A stretch of 33,377 nucleotides of DNA from Ruminiclostridium sp. (GTDB lineage Bacteria > Bacillota > Clostridia > Oscillospirales > Ruminococcaceae): NCBI GenBank assembly GCA_017941355.1, contig JAGAWN010000106.1, positions 1-33,377 of the forward strand, given 5' to 3'. Made by a program: the position numbers and the translations under genes. Below the pieces are notes generated by a model. The model was not told the origin of the DNA. It ran no database searches and saw nothing but the letters and a program-made list of their open reading frames with translations. Each line of letters begins with the position of its first letter. Position 1 is the first letter of the stretch. Shown here in pieces: positions 1 to 8,631 of this stretch.

Positions 1-3000
1 ATAACACGCGGCAACAAGGGCGAAGGCTCCGTTACCGACCCACCCGTTGTACAGAACACGGGCGGAATTGTGGAGCAGACTCCCCCGGAGATCAACAGAG
101 GCCCCATAACCGACTTTCTACCGCCCATATCTCCTGCGGATATAAGGGACACCTCTGAAAACATCACCAACGGCAATAACAATAACAATAACAATGACAA
201 TAGCAATAACAGCGGCAATACCGGAGGAAATGAGTCTCTGCCGCCGATAACATCTGATGAGATCACTCATATCACAAATGAACTCGGTGCGGGCGTGGGT
301 CCCATAACTGTCACACTCGGCTGGCAGACCGAGGACGACCTCGACCTGCACATGATAACCCCGGACGGGAGCCGTATCTACTACCGCAACAAGACAGCGC
401 AGGGCGGTACTCTCGATGTTGACATGAACGCACGCGAGAGCAATATAAATATCCCCGCTGTGGAAAACATCTTCTTCCCCGACCCCGAAAACGGTCACTA
501 CAAGGTATATCTGCGTGATTTCCGCGACAGGACACAAAACTCCTCGTCTCACTGGATGATAAAAGTCAAAGTGGGCGATGCGGAACACGTCTTTGAGGGT
601 GACATTGACGCGAGCGGCACGGAGCAGTTCGTGTTTGAGTTCGACTACGGCGGACACGGCACGGAAAGCACCCTTCCTCCCGCGCCGGACAGCAGCACCA
701 TGGGCGGTACTCTTGTGGAGCGCGGTGCGAGAACAGGAAAGATAACATTATCCACCATGTGGAACCGCTTTGACGACGTAGATCTGCACTGTGAAGCTCC
801 CGGAGACGCGCACATCTACTACGGGAACAAGACTGCCGGCGGCGGTCAGCTTGATGTTGACGCGAACGCGGGCGGTCAGAGAATACTTGACCCGGTGGAG
901 AACATCTATTTTGAGAACCCGCGCAACGGTCATTACAAGGTGTACCTCAACCAGTTCGCGGACAGAAGCGATGACAGCGCATCATACCTCGTCCGCGTAG
1001 ATGTTGACGGCGAGGTGCGCGAGTTCAGCGGTACCATTGACACCACCGGAACGAATGTCCCGATATATGAATTCGACTACAACGGAGCGGAGGAGACTCC
1101 TACCGGAACTCTGAGCGGTCACCGCTACGAATACTACTCGAACGCGGACATATCATGGACAGAAGCGCGTGCTATGTGCCAGTCAATGGGCGGGCATCTC
1201 GTGACCATAACCTCTGCCGAGGAACAGGCTTTCATTGAAAGCACATTCCCCGGAACTACCGGCTGGATAGGCGGGTATGGAGACAACAACGGCTGGAGCT
1301 GGGTAACAGGCGAACAGTGGAGCTACACGCACTGGTCTCCCGAAAATCCCGACAATGCGGCGGGAACAGAGTGGTTCGGTCATCTGTGGAACAGTATGCA
1401 GTGGAACGACCTCGACAATGATGACCCACGCAACGCACAGTCCGGCTTCTACTGCGAGTATGACGAGTACGGCGACGGAACACGCGTTGTGACCCCGACC
1501 GGCAGTAACGGCAACAGCGGCAACACAGATAACAGCACAACAACACCGACACCCGGCGGCGACGACTTCTCGACAGCTATACCGATAAGCATAGGTCAGA
1601 CCGTCGATAATCAGTCCATTGTAAGCGGCGGACAGGAGCGCGTTGTTTACAAGTTCACAACGGGCGAAGCGGGCGACTACACGATCACCATGAAGCACCC
1701 GCAGGATTACTTCGGTACGGCACACGCGATATTCGTACTGTCCGATTCCGCTCAGAACCGCGTAAGCGAGGAAGAATGGTTTGAGGACGAAGTAACACGG
1801 ACTTATTCGCTGAACGGCAATTCTACCTATTATCTCGAAGTGTGGGATTATGTGATATTCACTGTGACCTACGGCGCTTCCGGCGGCACTGCGGACACTT
1901 CCGACGGCGGCTACTGGAGGCTCACCAAGGTATCATCGTATGTGCATGACATTGTAAATGACACAAGCGGTAATTATGAAGGCACAAGCAGTCATATAGT
2001 CAACGACGGAATGGGTGAGACTACCGATCGTTCGATAACCGAGACCGGTCCCGGTCTGCAATTCAGATATCACGACAAGTTCAGTTACACAAACTACGGA
2101 GAAATACGCAGCGGCACAAGCACGGCAATAACGACTTCCACACTCCCGAAGACTGCTTATGCTGCCGGAGAAACGGCTGTTCTCTCATTTACGAACAAAG
2201 CTTCCGATACAGGCGAGGGAAGTGTCGAGTCAAGCATAAGCGCCAATTTCTGGCACGGTCCGCATACCGTTGATAATTCGTACTTTGTGAACGGCAGAGA
2301 CTTTGTTGACGAAAGCGGAGAGGACGATCTTGACGCGTACTCGCCGAATAACTGGAGAACGGATCAGCCTCCCGAGGGTACTCTGATTGTAAAAGCAGAC
2401 TTGCCGGATAAGCCGGACGACCTCACGGACGAAGATGACACGATCATCAATATAAGGATAAACAGCAACGGCATGATCGTGTGCTACACCTACGAATGGA
2501 CTTCCGGCTCGATGCCCGCGAATGTGGGGGCAGCGTCCGGCTATATCAGCGGCGAAGCTCCCGCAAATACGGACAGCAATACAGGCGGAACGACAGGCGG
2601 CATACAGGACGAACGTACAAGACAGGGCGCGGGTGACGGAAAAATTACCATTTCGCTCCTGTGGGATTCCAAGGACGACCTCGACCTGCATATCTTCACC
2701 CCGAACGGCTCCGAGCTGTGGTGGGGCAATCCCAGCGCGCAGGGCGGTGTCTTTGATATCGACGCCAACAGAGAGGGCAATATGAAGTCGAATCCGCTGG
2801 AGAATGCGTTCTTTGCAAACCCCGCGAGCGGCGAATACTGGGTATATGTCTATAACTACGAGGACAGAACGCCCGGCAAGGCAACGAACTGGACAGTCCG
2901 CGTTCAGGTCGGCGATGAGGAGCAGATATACTCCGGTACGATCACAAGTCAGGAAGAGACGATCGAAGTCCTCGGTTTCAGCTATACTGCCGGGGCAAAC

Positions 3001-3483
3001 TCCGGCAGTTCAGCGGGAAATCTGCTCACCAACGGCAACGCTTCCGACGGAATGAACGGCTGGCAGGCTCCGGACGGGAAGTGGACGACCGATATCAACT
3101 ATGACGGTGTAGAAGCATACGACTCCCACTACTTCTGCACTAAGGGATTTACCGGTTCAGACGGCTCGAGAATGTATCAGGACATCGATATCAGCAGCTA
3201 TGTCGGAAGAACAGCGACCCTTTCCGCTATGAACCGTGCATACCGCAGCGGACACGCAGATGAGAGTATGTTGATGATCGAGTTTCTGAACGCGGGCGGC
3301 AGTGTCATAAGCAAGGCATCATCGGAAAAGGATAGCGGCAATTCGGAATGGCACCGTATGAGCGTTTCTGCGTCGGTACCCTCCGGCGCGGTGAAGGCAA
3401 GAGTATCACTGTACACATTCTATATAACAGGCACGGAATCGGATTCATATTACGATAATGTGTCGCTTACCATAAACGGCTGA
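1..3483 (+). CDS. Large modular surface protein with YfaP/DUF2135-like, C-type lectin-like and CBM-like domains (5' end outside window)
   Basis: The frame is open from base 1, so the start lies before the window; 1160 residues are visible. Counting from base 1, an Asn/Gly-rich linker (about 50-75) is followed by a YfaP/DUF2135-like module (about 101-217, with DDLDLH and NGHYKVYL), a second (about 246-361), a C-type lectin-like domain (about 370-490, with WTEARAMC, GGHLVTITS and WIGG), a Ser/Thr/Gly linker, a PPC-like beta module (about 520-625), an unassigned region with WHGPHT, a third DUF2135-like module (about 878-1000) and a terminal CBM-like jelly roll (about 1003-1160). The family names rest on recognised motifs. 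The acidic composition, linkers and lectin/CBM folds suggest an exported protein binding glycans or other ligands. No LPXTG, dockerin or membrane anchor is seen at the C-terminus, so any anchor must be upstream. A strong terminator follows at 3511. Confidence 0.85.
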   Translation: MTRGNKGEGSVTDPPVVQNTGGIVEQTPPEINRGPITDFLPPISPADIRDTSENITNGNNNNNNNDNSNNSGNTGGNESLPPITSDEITHITNELGAGVGPITVTLGWQTEDDLDLHMITPDGSRIYYRNKTAQGGTLDVDMNARESNINIPAVENIFFPDPENGHYKVYLRDFRDRTQNSSSHWMIKVKVGDAEHVFEGDIDASGTEQFVFEFDYGGHGTESTLPPAPDSSTMGGTLVERGARTGKITLSTMWNRFDDVDLHCEAPGDAHIYYGNKTAGGGQLDVDANAGGQRILDPVENIYFENPRNGHYKVYLNQFADRSDDSASYLVRVDVDGEVREFSGTIDTTGTNVPIYEFDYNGAEETPTGTLSGHRYEYYSNADISWTEARAMCQSMGGHLVTITSAEEQAFIESTFPGTTGWIGGYGDNNGWSWVTGEQWSYTHWSPENPDNAAGTEWFGHLWNSMQWNDLDNDDPRNAQSGFYCEYDEYGDGTRVVTPTGSNGNSGNTDNSTTTPTPGGDDFSTAIPISIGQTVDNQSIVSGGQERVVYKFTTGEAGDYTITMKHPQDYFGTAHAIFVLSDSAQNRVSEEEWFEDEVTRTYSLNGNSTYYLEVWDYVIFTVTYGASGGTADTSDGGYWRLTKVSSYVHDIVNDTSGNYEGTSSHIVNDGMGETTDRSITETGPGLQFRYHDKFSYTNYGEIRSGTSTAITTSTLPKTAYAAGETAVLSFTNKASDTGEGSVESSISANFWHGPHTVDNSYFVNGRDFVDESGEDDLDAYSPNNWRTDQPPEGTLIVKADLPDKPDDLTDEDDTIINIRINSNGMIVCYTYEWTSGSMPANVGAASGYISGEAPANTDSNTGGTTGGIQDERTRQGAGDGKITISLLWDSKDDLDLHIFTPNGSELWWGNPSAQGGVFDIDANREGNMKSNPLENAFFANPASGEYWVYVYNYEDRTPGKATNWTVRVQVGDEEQIYSGTITSQEETIEVLGFSYTAGANSGSSAGNLLTNGNASDGMNGWQAPDGKWTTDINYDGVEAYDSHYFCTKGFTGSDGSRMYQDIDISSYVGRTATLSAMNRAYRSGHADESMLMIEFLNAGGSVISKASSEKDSGNSEWHRMSVSASVPSGAVKARVSLYTFYITGTESDSYYDNVSLTING
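174..210 (+). repeat. Hexamer microsatellite inside the surface protein gene
   Basis: Imperfect tandem copies of a six-base AATAAC-type unit encode an Asn-rich linker. The unit is a multiple of three, so slippage would change linker length without breaking the frame. Confidence 0.7.
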
Positions 3484-3510
3484 GATCAGACAGCAGACAG
3501 ATATTCAAAT

Positions 3511-3546
3511 GCTCTGAGCCGCATATTAAGCGGTTCAGAGCCTTTT
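3511..3546 (+). terminator. Intrinsic terminator of the surface protein gene
   Basis: Arms GCTCTGAGCCGC (3511-3522) and GCGGTTCAGAGC (3530-3541) form a near-perfect 12-pair stem, followed by CTTTT, 28 bases after the stop codon. Confidence 0.85.
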
Positions 3547-3895
3547 GGCTATTGGAAACGGATGTACGGAAATGGCACGTCCATATCGGGTAGTTACAGT
3601 GAAAAGCAGCGGTCAAATCATACAGCATAATGAAATGATCTTTTGTCTGCTCCGGATAAACGAGAAAGGGTTTAAACACATATACATTGCTTTGCCGATG
3701 ATCGTTCCTGACAAAATGTCTGTAAGTTGTCATGCTGCAACAACTAATTATTCTATCCGACGATCAAATGGTTTGACTATGTACTTTCCCCGCCTCCGGC
3801 TCGGAAAGTACATAGTCAATACCGCACAAACAGGCTTACGCGATCTTTTCATCGCTGCACCGTGCGCGGTATAGCCTAAAGAATCATTCATCTCA
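3547..3895. other. Gene-poor interval with degenerate repeats
   Basis: An open frame of 109 codons (3545-3874, plus) starts inside the terminator, lacks a good ribosome binding site and runs through a 15-pair palindrome (see 3766), so I do not call it a gene. The interval holds repeat H copy 1 and, at 3818-3875, a partial inverted match to the end of repeat family B (shared core ACCGCACAAACAG). Confidence 0.5.
3766..3823 (+). repeat. Intergenic hairpin repeat H, copy 1
   Basis: The flank AATGGTTTGA is followed by a perfect 15-base inverted repeat (3775-3789 with 3803-3817) around a 13-base loop. The flank plus a stem containing TTTCC/GGAAA recurs at 8353 and 17251 with different arm sequences, which places it in a family. 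Confidence 0.55.
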
Positions 3896-3931
3896 AAGCA
3901 CCGAGCTGTAAATCAAGCCCGGTGCTTTTTT
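3896..3931 (+). terminator. Probable intrinsic terminator without an assigned gene
   Basis: Stem AAGCACCG (3896-3903) pairs with CGGTGCTT (3920-3927), followed by a run of six to seven T. No convincing gene lies directly upstream, so it may belong to a decayed gene or an unannotated RNA in 3547-3895. Confidence 0.65.
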
Positions 3932-3957
3932 ATGCAATCAAGAGAGGGTGACACAGC

Positions 3958-4182
3958 ATGACGGAATTATAGCTGCTTGAATATCATATCACGTTAGGTG
4001 AATATGCCCTATACGAACTGCTGTTCTTTGTTGATAATGCCGAAAATCTAAAACTTTCAGAATATGCGTTGACGCCGTGTCAGCTTTATGCCATGCGTGA
4101 AGCCGGAATGAAATTCAGAATGCACAGTGTTTATGAGATCATATATTCCTGCGTGATGCAGTTATTGGGAGCCGCGGGATGA
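3958..4182 (+). pseudogene. Small ORF of 75 codons with in-frame amber stop at codon 5
   Basis: An ATG at 3958, preceded by GAGAGGG, reads four residues, then TAG at 3970-3972, then 69 sense codons to TGA at 4180-4182 in the same frame. The product beyond the stop looks protein-like (LGEYALYELLFFVDNA and MKFRMHSVYEIIYSC), with regular hydrophobic spacing. I do not recognise the family. The simplest reading is a nonsense-mutated small gene in a decayed stretch; a sequencing error or a downstream start are alternatives, though no in-frame ATG occurs until well into the ORF. Confidence 0.45.
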
Positions 4183-4211
4183 AATACACAAAACTCGGGA
4201 AACAATAATAA

Positions 4212-4919
4212 AAAACACGTCCCGACTCGGAGAACCGGCGTATTGATGATGAAACCCTCCATGAAGTAACGGTCTCGGCGTTTTATATAGACCCTTATGA
4301 AGCCTTGCAGTCTGACTATGAAGCACTTATGGGCAACGACCCAAGCACCTTTGACGGCGAGGGTCTGCCGGTTGACAATATCTCATGGCTTGAAGCGGTG
4401 CAGTATGCAAATGTCAGAAGCAATGCGGCAGGGCTGACACCTGTATATATGATCGGAGACGGCGAGGTGGTCTGGGACAGGTCTCTGCCGCTTGCCCACA
4501 GAAGCCGAGTGGGAGTATGCCTGCCGTGCAGGAACCGTGACACCATTTAATACAGAGCATTCTCTGAGTGCCGATGATGCAAATTTCTACGGACATTACC
4601 CCTATGAGATAGAGGAGAATTATTTCTATGACGAGGTGCTTGAAGCCCGTCCCGGAGTATATAGGCAGACCACTGTTGCAGCCGGCAGCTTTGAGCCGAA
4701 CGCATGGGGACTGTATGACTGTCACGGGAACGTGAATGAATGGTGCCGGGATTATTACGGCGCTTATGACATATCACATACCGCTGACCCAACGGGAGCT
4801 GAGAACGGCACACGCCATGTTTACAGGGGCGGCGGCTGGAATGATTTCGCAACGAATATGCTGTATTCATCAGCTGCGATCTCTTGATGAGCGGACATTG
4901 AATATGCGATATTCACTGC
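4212..4919 (+). pseudogene. Frameshifted formylglycine-generating-enzyme (FGE/SUMF1)-like gene
   Basis: The frame opening at 4212 encodes LPVDNISWLEAVQYAN and ends the matching stretch at VVWDRS near 4480. Homology resumes one frame over near 4489 with RLPTEAEWEYACRAGT, then AWGLYDCHGNVNEWCRDYY and YRGGGWND, and stops at TGA 4885-4887. A third frame continues with SLDERTLNMRYS, the usual end of the family. These are hallmark FGE-sulfatase-domain motifs (WLEAVQYAN, RLPTEAEWEYA, GNVNEWC, RGG.W). The residues that normally join WDRS to RLPTE are missing, so the first lesion is a small deletion; the second is a frameshift near 4880. In intact homologues the domain occurs in formylglycine-generating enzymes and in many proteins of unknown role. 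No plausible start is seen. Probably non-functional. Confidence 0.8.
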
Positions 4920-4925
4920 AAGGTT

Positions 4926-5249
4926 TTATCCGAATATCTGTCCGGGTAATTTTAGTTTTTCTTTAGGCGGAAAGTTTTTGTCAAATTTTTCGACATCGGC
5001 ATCATCGACGTAATAACCTTGCGGCGTCTGATATACTCCTGTCACATTGTCAAGATAACCCGGGATAAGCTCCTTGCAGAGGAAGAACGACGAGTCTGCG
5101 TCCTCGGGAAGATCGTGATACCTTCGGCTTATAATCCTTCTTACACTTTTATCCGTAGCTCCGACGCCGAATCGGAAGAAACCGTTACTGAACTTGTCGG
5201 GGTAGTGAGCTATGCCGAAATGCCGTATTTTAAGGTGACGGCGGCTGTA
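4926..5249 (-). pseudogene. Start-less 107-codon ORF in frame behind the histidine kinase stop
   Basis: Directly after the kinase stop codon (5250-5252), the same frame stays open for 107 codons to TAA at 4926-4928. The translation looks like genuine protein (HFGIAHYPDKFSNGFFRFGV, SSFFLCKELIPGY, QTPQGYYVDDADVEKFDK), but there is no ATG, GTG or TTG near its beginning; the first GTG is far inside. I do not recognise the family. It is most likely the C-terminal remnant of a gene whose 5' part was lost when the kinase gene came to lie beside it. Readthrough of the TAA would append it to the kinase and is a less likely alternative. Confidence 0.5.
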
Positions 5250-7874
5250 TTACTTCAACGCCGTTTGCAAATTGCACAGCAATTCGCTGTATTCCCCGAA
5301 AACAGTATCGTGGTTTTCTTTGATATATCCGTAATTACCGTTTTTGGCGGCGTTTTCAAGTGCTTTTGCGTGTTCGGACAGGCTGACAGCTCCTATATTC
5401 AGAGATGTACTTTTCAGGGCATGGACATAAGTCTCATAGTCATTCCAGTTTTCCGCTTCATAGGCATTTCCTATCACCTGCCGCTTATCGCCGCGCAGGT
5501 ACGTTTCTATCATTTCGATATAAAACTCCGCGTCGTCCATGCAGTATCTTATCCCAAGCTTTGTATCGAGCATCGGGAAGCGTTCCGCAAGGTCTGAGTT
5601 TTCATCTGACATATTAGTGTTTTTTCTTTCTTCCGTTTTGATATCCGCCGCATTTCCGGATACCGGCTCTTTCGGAAGATACCTGACTATCATTTCTATA
5701 AGCTCGTCTCGAATTATCGGCTTTGACAGATAATCAACAAGTCCATTTTCGAGGTACATTTCCCTTGCGCCTACGACTGCATTGGCGGTAAGAATAATAA
5801 CGGGAGTGTTTTTGTTTTTGTGCTCAAGTTTCTTCATCTGCCCGAATGTTTCTATACCGTCCATTTCCGGCATCATGTGATCGAGAAATATTATGTCGTA
5901 ATGCTTCTCCGCGATCTTTTCAAGACATTCCCTGCCGCTGTACGCTGTATCGACATCTGCGCGGGTGCGTTTCAGCATACCTTTTACTACCTGTATATTC
6001 ATCTCCACATCATCGACGACAAGTATCGACACGCCGTGAAGATCCACAGCATCAGACTTTTCCTTATGCTGATCGACAAACTCATTGTACCGTTTGGAAA
6101 AATCACCGACAGGTGTGCTGCTGATTATTTCCTGAGTTATCACCGCTCCGAATACCGAGCCTTTTCCGTATTCGCTCTTCACGGTTATCTCTCCGCCCAT
6201 AAGCTTAACAAGCTTCTCCGTAAGTGCAAGACCGAGTCCTGTTCCCTCGATATAACGATTCTTCTGTTCGTCGAGCCTGGTGAAATTTCCGAACAGTCTC
6301 CCGATATCCTCTTCCTTTATCCCGATACCGGTGTCCGACACCTCCACCGACAGCCTGACCATACCTCCGCTTCTTGACAGTTCCCTGAGCCGGAGGGTCA
6401 CATGACCGCTCGGGGTATATTTCACCGCGTTGGAAAGGAAATTGTTGATTATCTGCCGGAAATGCACCTCATCACCGAAAAGCATGGAGGGGATATTCGG
6501 GTCAATATCCATAAAAAATTTCAATCCCTTTTCCTCTGCCCTTGAAAAGGTCATGTTATAGCAGTCGTTAAGCACCGAGAATATCTCGTATTCGACCGGG
6601 ATAAGCTCCATTTTTCCGGATTCTATCTTTGATATGTCAAGAATGTCGTTGATTATCGAAAGCAGTGTCTGGCTGGCGCTGTTTATGTTCACCGCGTACT
6701 GTCTCGCTTCCTTTGTGTTGCCGTCATTCAGTTCGTCGAGAAGTATCGCGTTCATTCCCATGATACCGTTGATAGGAGTGCGGATCTCGTGGGACATATT
6801 AGCAAGGAACCTGCTTTTTGCCTGACTGGCGGCAGCGTATTTATCGGCAAGCTCTATCTCCTCCGTAACGTCCGTAAACACCATTAAAATGCAATACGGA
6901 TCCCCATAGGTGTCCTTGACGGAATTGAGCTTGACGGAATACGCTTTTTCCTTGTTTTTATCCCACAGTCTGGTAGAGTAAATATGATCTGTTCCTTTCT
7001 CGAACATATCATCAATGTCAGCTTCACCGATGCTGAAAAGGTCACACAGCTCTTCTTTCCTGCCGCCGGCAAGATGGTTTTCGGCATAAGCGTTTATTAT
7101 TGCAATATGCCGGTCTGTATCAAATACTATTACACCGGCTTCTATGAAATCAAACAGCCTGGCTGTGATATTTCCGACGCTGACATCGAAGGAATTGAGA
7201 ACAATCGCGCCGTACCACATTACTATCGTACAAGCCGCGCCGCCAAGTCCCGAAGTTGCAACTCCCGGGAGTCCTAAAGACGGCAGCACAGTGTCCGGGA
7301 TAGTCGCAAATATCAGAGAGAAATTTGCAACTATGAGTATGGACAGGAATTTCCGCAATCGTTTCAGCTTTGTCCGCCTGAACCATATTATTGCAAGTAT
7401 AAAGAGCAGCAGGAACATAAGCACTTCATAAGCGCTGTGTACGCTGCGGTTGAAGCTCTTGTCGATATTCGCAAACCAGCGGGTATAGCCGTCCTCGCGT
7501 ACAAATATATCGACATCTTTATCTGCGTATATCACAAGGTCTGCGACTGACAGTACCAGCGCGCTCACTCTTATGCAAAGCGCGGAGCGTTTGCCGAGCT
7601 GCGCCATTTCCGTCACAAGTACGACCTCGTTCATCAGAAAGCCGTTTATCGCGATAAGACCGGGTATCCTTATGTACGGACATACGGAAAGATCGGAAGT
7701 TACTCCCAGCACGGCGTAGCTCATACACCATACTGCCGAAAAAATACCGTAGCAGAAGATATAAGAGCTTATATGTCCCGCCGAGTCTTTGTTCCTCCAA
7801 TAGAAGCTTATTCCCATTATGCCTGCGATAGTTCCCATTATCAGCAGGGCGCAGTTATTTACTATCCATATCAC
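5250..7874 (-). CDS. Hybrid sensor histidine kinase (membrane sensor, PAS-like, HisKA, HATPase, REC, HPt)
   Basis: The ATP-dependent membrane kinase would relay phosphate His-Asp-His within one 874-residue chain. Roughly 1-225 holds about seven hydrophobic segments; a PAS-like region follows (about 235-335); HisKA carries SHEIRTP with His362; the HATPase domain has NFLSNAVKYT, DTGIGI and GTGLGL; the receiver has VVDD, phospho-acceptor Asp665 in FLDHMMPEMDG and Lys in YLSKP; the HPt domain has His818 in HALKSTS. All catalytic residues look present. I start at GTG 7874-7872, because AAGGAG lies eight bases before it, whereas the earlier in-frame GTG at 7883 overlaps that ribosome binding site. 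It is expressed from the promoter at 8228-8256 behind a frameshifted small ORF. No output response regulator is adjacent, so the target is unknown. Confidence 0.93.
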   Translation of the reverse strand: MIWIVNNCALLIMGTIAGIMGISFYWRNKDSAGHISSYIFCYGIFSAVWCMSYAVLGVTSDLSVCPYIRIPGLIAINGFLMNEVVLVTEMAQLGKRSALCIRVSALVLSVADLVIYADKDVDIFVREDGYTRWFANIDKSFNRSVHSAYEVLMFLLLFILAIIWFRRTKLKRLRKFLSILIVANFSLIFATIPDTVLPSLGLPGVATSGLGGAACTIVMWYGAIVLNSFDVSVGNITARLFDFIEAGVIVFDTDRHIAIINAYAENHLAGGRKEELCDLFSIGEADIDDMFEKGTDHIYSTRLWDKNKEKAYSVKLNSVKDTYGDPYCILMVFTDVTEEIELADKYAAASQAKSRFLANMSHEIRTPINGIMGMNAILLDELNDGNTKEARQYAVNINSASQTLLSIINDILDISKIESGKMELIPVEYEIFSVLNDCYNMTFSRAEEKGLKFFMDIDPNIPSMLFGDEVHFRQIINNFLSNAVKYTPSGHVTLRLRELSRSGGMVRLSVEVSDTGIGIKEEDIGRLFGNFTRLDEQKNRYIEGTGLGLALTEKLVKLMGGEITVKSEYGKGSVFGAVITQEIISSTPVGDFSKRYNEFVDQHKEKSDAVDLHGVSILVVDDVEMNIQVVKGMLKRTRADVDTAYSGRECLEKIAEKHYDIIFLDHMMPEMDGIETFGQMKKLEHKNKNTPVIILTANAVVGAREMYLENGLVDYLSKPIIRDELIEMIVRYLPKEPVSGNAADIKTEERKNTNMSDENSDLAERFPMLDTKLGIRYCMDDAEFYIEMIETYLRGDKRQVIGNAYEAENWNDYETYVHALKSTSLNIGAVSLSEHAKALENAAKNGNYGYIKENHDTVFGEYSELLCNLQTALK

Positions 7875-7894
7875 AGCTGTCACTCCTTGTCTCG

Positions 7895-8169
7895 TCAGAT
7901 ATCATTCTGCTGATAATTGATGATGCCGTATGCCATTTCCTGTGTAACAAACTTGTTGAGCGGCTTTGTGAGATAATCGTCGATGCCGAGTTTGTTTATT
8001 TTTTCCAGTGTTTCGCCGGTGTAATACCGTACTTGCTCATCTTTTCGTATATGTAACCGGATAGAAGGTTATTCGCCCGACCGAGTTTCTGATCGTCAAT
8101 ATGGTTAATGAATTCTGAGCCGCTTTGGTCTATAAGCTCAAACAAATCATCTGTGTTTTTTTGAATCAT
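7895..8169 (-). pseudogene. Frameshifted small ORF upstream of the kinase
   Basis: ATG 8169-8167 follows AGGAGAAG and reads 57 codons (LFELIDQSGSEFINHIDDQK, SGYIYEKMSKYG) before TAA. Shifting by -1 at a run of six A (about 8000-8005) continues with TGETLEKINKLGIDDYLTKP and ends at TGA 7895-7897, 20 bases before the kinase start. The GIDDYLTKP stretch resembles the conserved Lys end of a receiver domain, but no receiver Asp is present, so the assignment is weak. The two halves fit as one about 91-codon gene with one indel. A sequencing error, a true pseudogene, or slippage on the A-run are all possible. Confidence 0.5.
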
Positions 8170-8227
8170 ATCTTCTCCTGTTTGTTGTATCCGTCATATA
8201 AAAATGAAATGTTATTACACTGAAGAA

Positions 8228-8256
8228 ATTATATCATCATATTAATTAAAAGTCAA
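8228..8256 (-). promoter_or_regulatory. Sigma-A-type promoter for the small ORF and histidine kinase
   Basis: On the minus strand TTGACT (8256-8251), a 17-base spacer and a perfect TATAAT (8233-8228) lie about 60 bases before ATG 8169. Confidence 0.85.
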
Positions 8257-8352
8257 TATCTTGATATATTCTTCTCACAGAAAAAATTTTTATCCGAGCG
8301 GGACGAAACTTACGATCGGTGTGATATGATATGCTGCTTTATATAGGCAATT

Positions 8353-8445
8353 AAATGGTCTGGCTTTTGTTCTTTCCCCCGCAGCAGGAGGGGAAAGAAC
8401 GCAATATATCAACCGGCTGTTAAACTGCCGAAGTAATAATACCAA
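8353..8445 (+). repeat. Intergenic hairpin repeat H, copy 2
   Basis: The AAATGGTCTG flank is followed by a perfect stem GTTCTTTCCCC (8369-8379) with GGGGAAAGAAC (8390-8400). The downstream stretch GCTGTTAAACTGCCGAAGTA aligns with the equivalent part of copy 3 at 17301-17325. No gene is seen in 8257-8808; the rest is repeat B copy 1 and inverted-repeat element A. Confidence 0.6.
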
Positions 8446-8503
8446 ACTCTTAGGCAGTACCTCGCAAATAGGCGCGCACAATCTTTGCGTCGCTGCTCCT
8501 GCT

Positions 8504-8630
8504 TGCATATTATTCCGTTATCTTGCGCGGAAATTCCTTGACTTGCGCCGGCAAGCCTGCCTCATTTCTGTACAATCTGACGAAAAATCTGACGGCGCGA
8601 TCTGCGCACGCTGTTTGTGCGGTATTGTCT
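8504..8630 (+). repeat. Divergent intergenic repeat B, copy 1
   Basis: This starts with GCATATTATTCCGTTATCTT, has CTTGAC, GCCGG and CTGACGAAAA blocks in the middle and ends in CGCTGTTTGTGCGGTAT. The same blocks in the same order recur at 18973-19107. Both copies end shortly before a predicted promoter, copy 1 with element A in between. Confidence 0.5.
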
Positions 8631-8631
8631 T

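Noticed and set aside
3545-3874. Plus-strand open frame of 109 codons
   Set aside because: It begins in a terminator stem, has no ribosome binding site and runs through the repeat H palindrome.
5019-5597. Plus-strand open frame of 192 codons
   Set aside because: It overlaps the kinase HPt region and the start-less remnant on the opposite strand, has Cys/Phe-rich shadow composition and no ribosome binding site.
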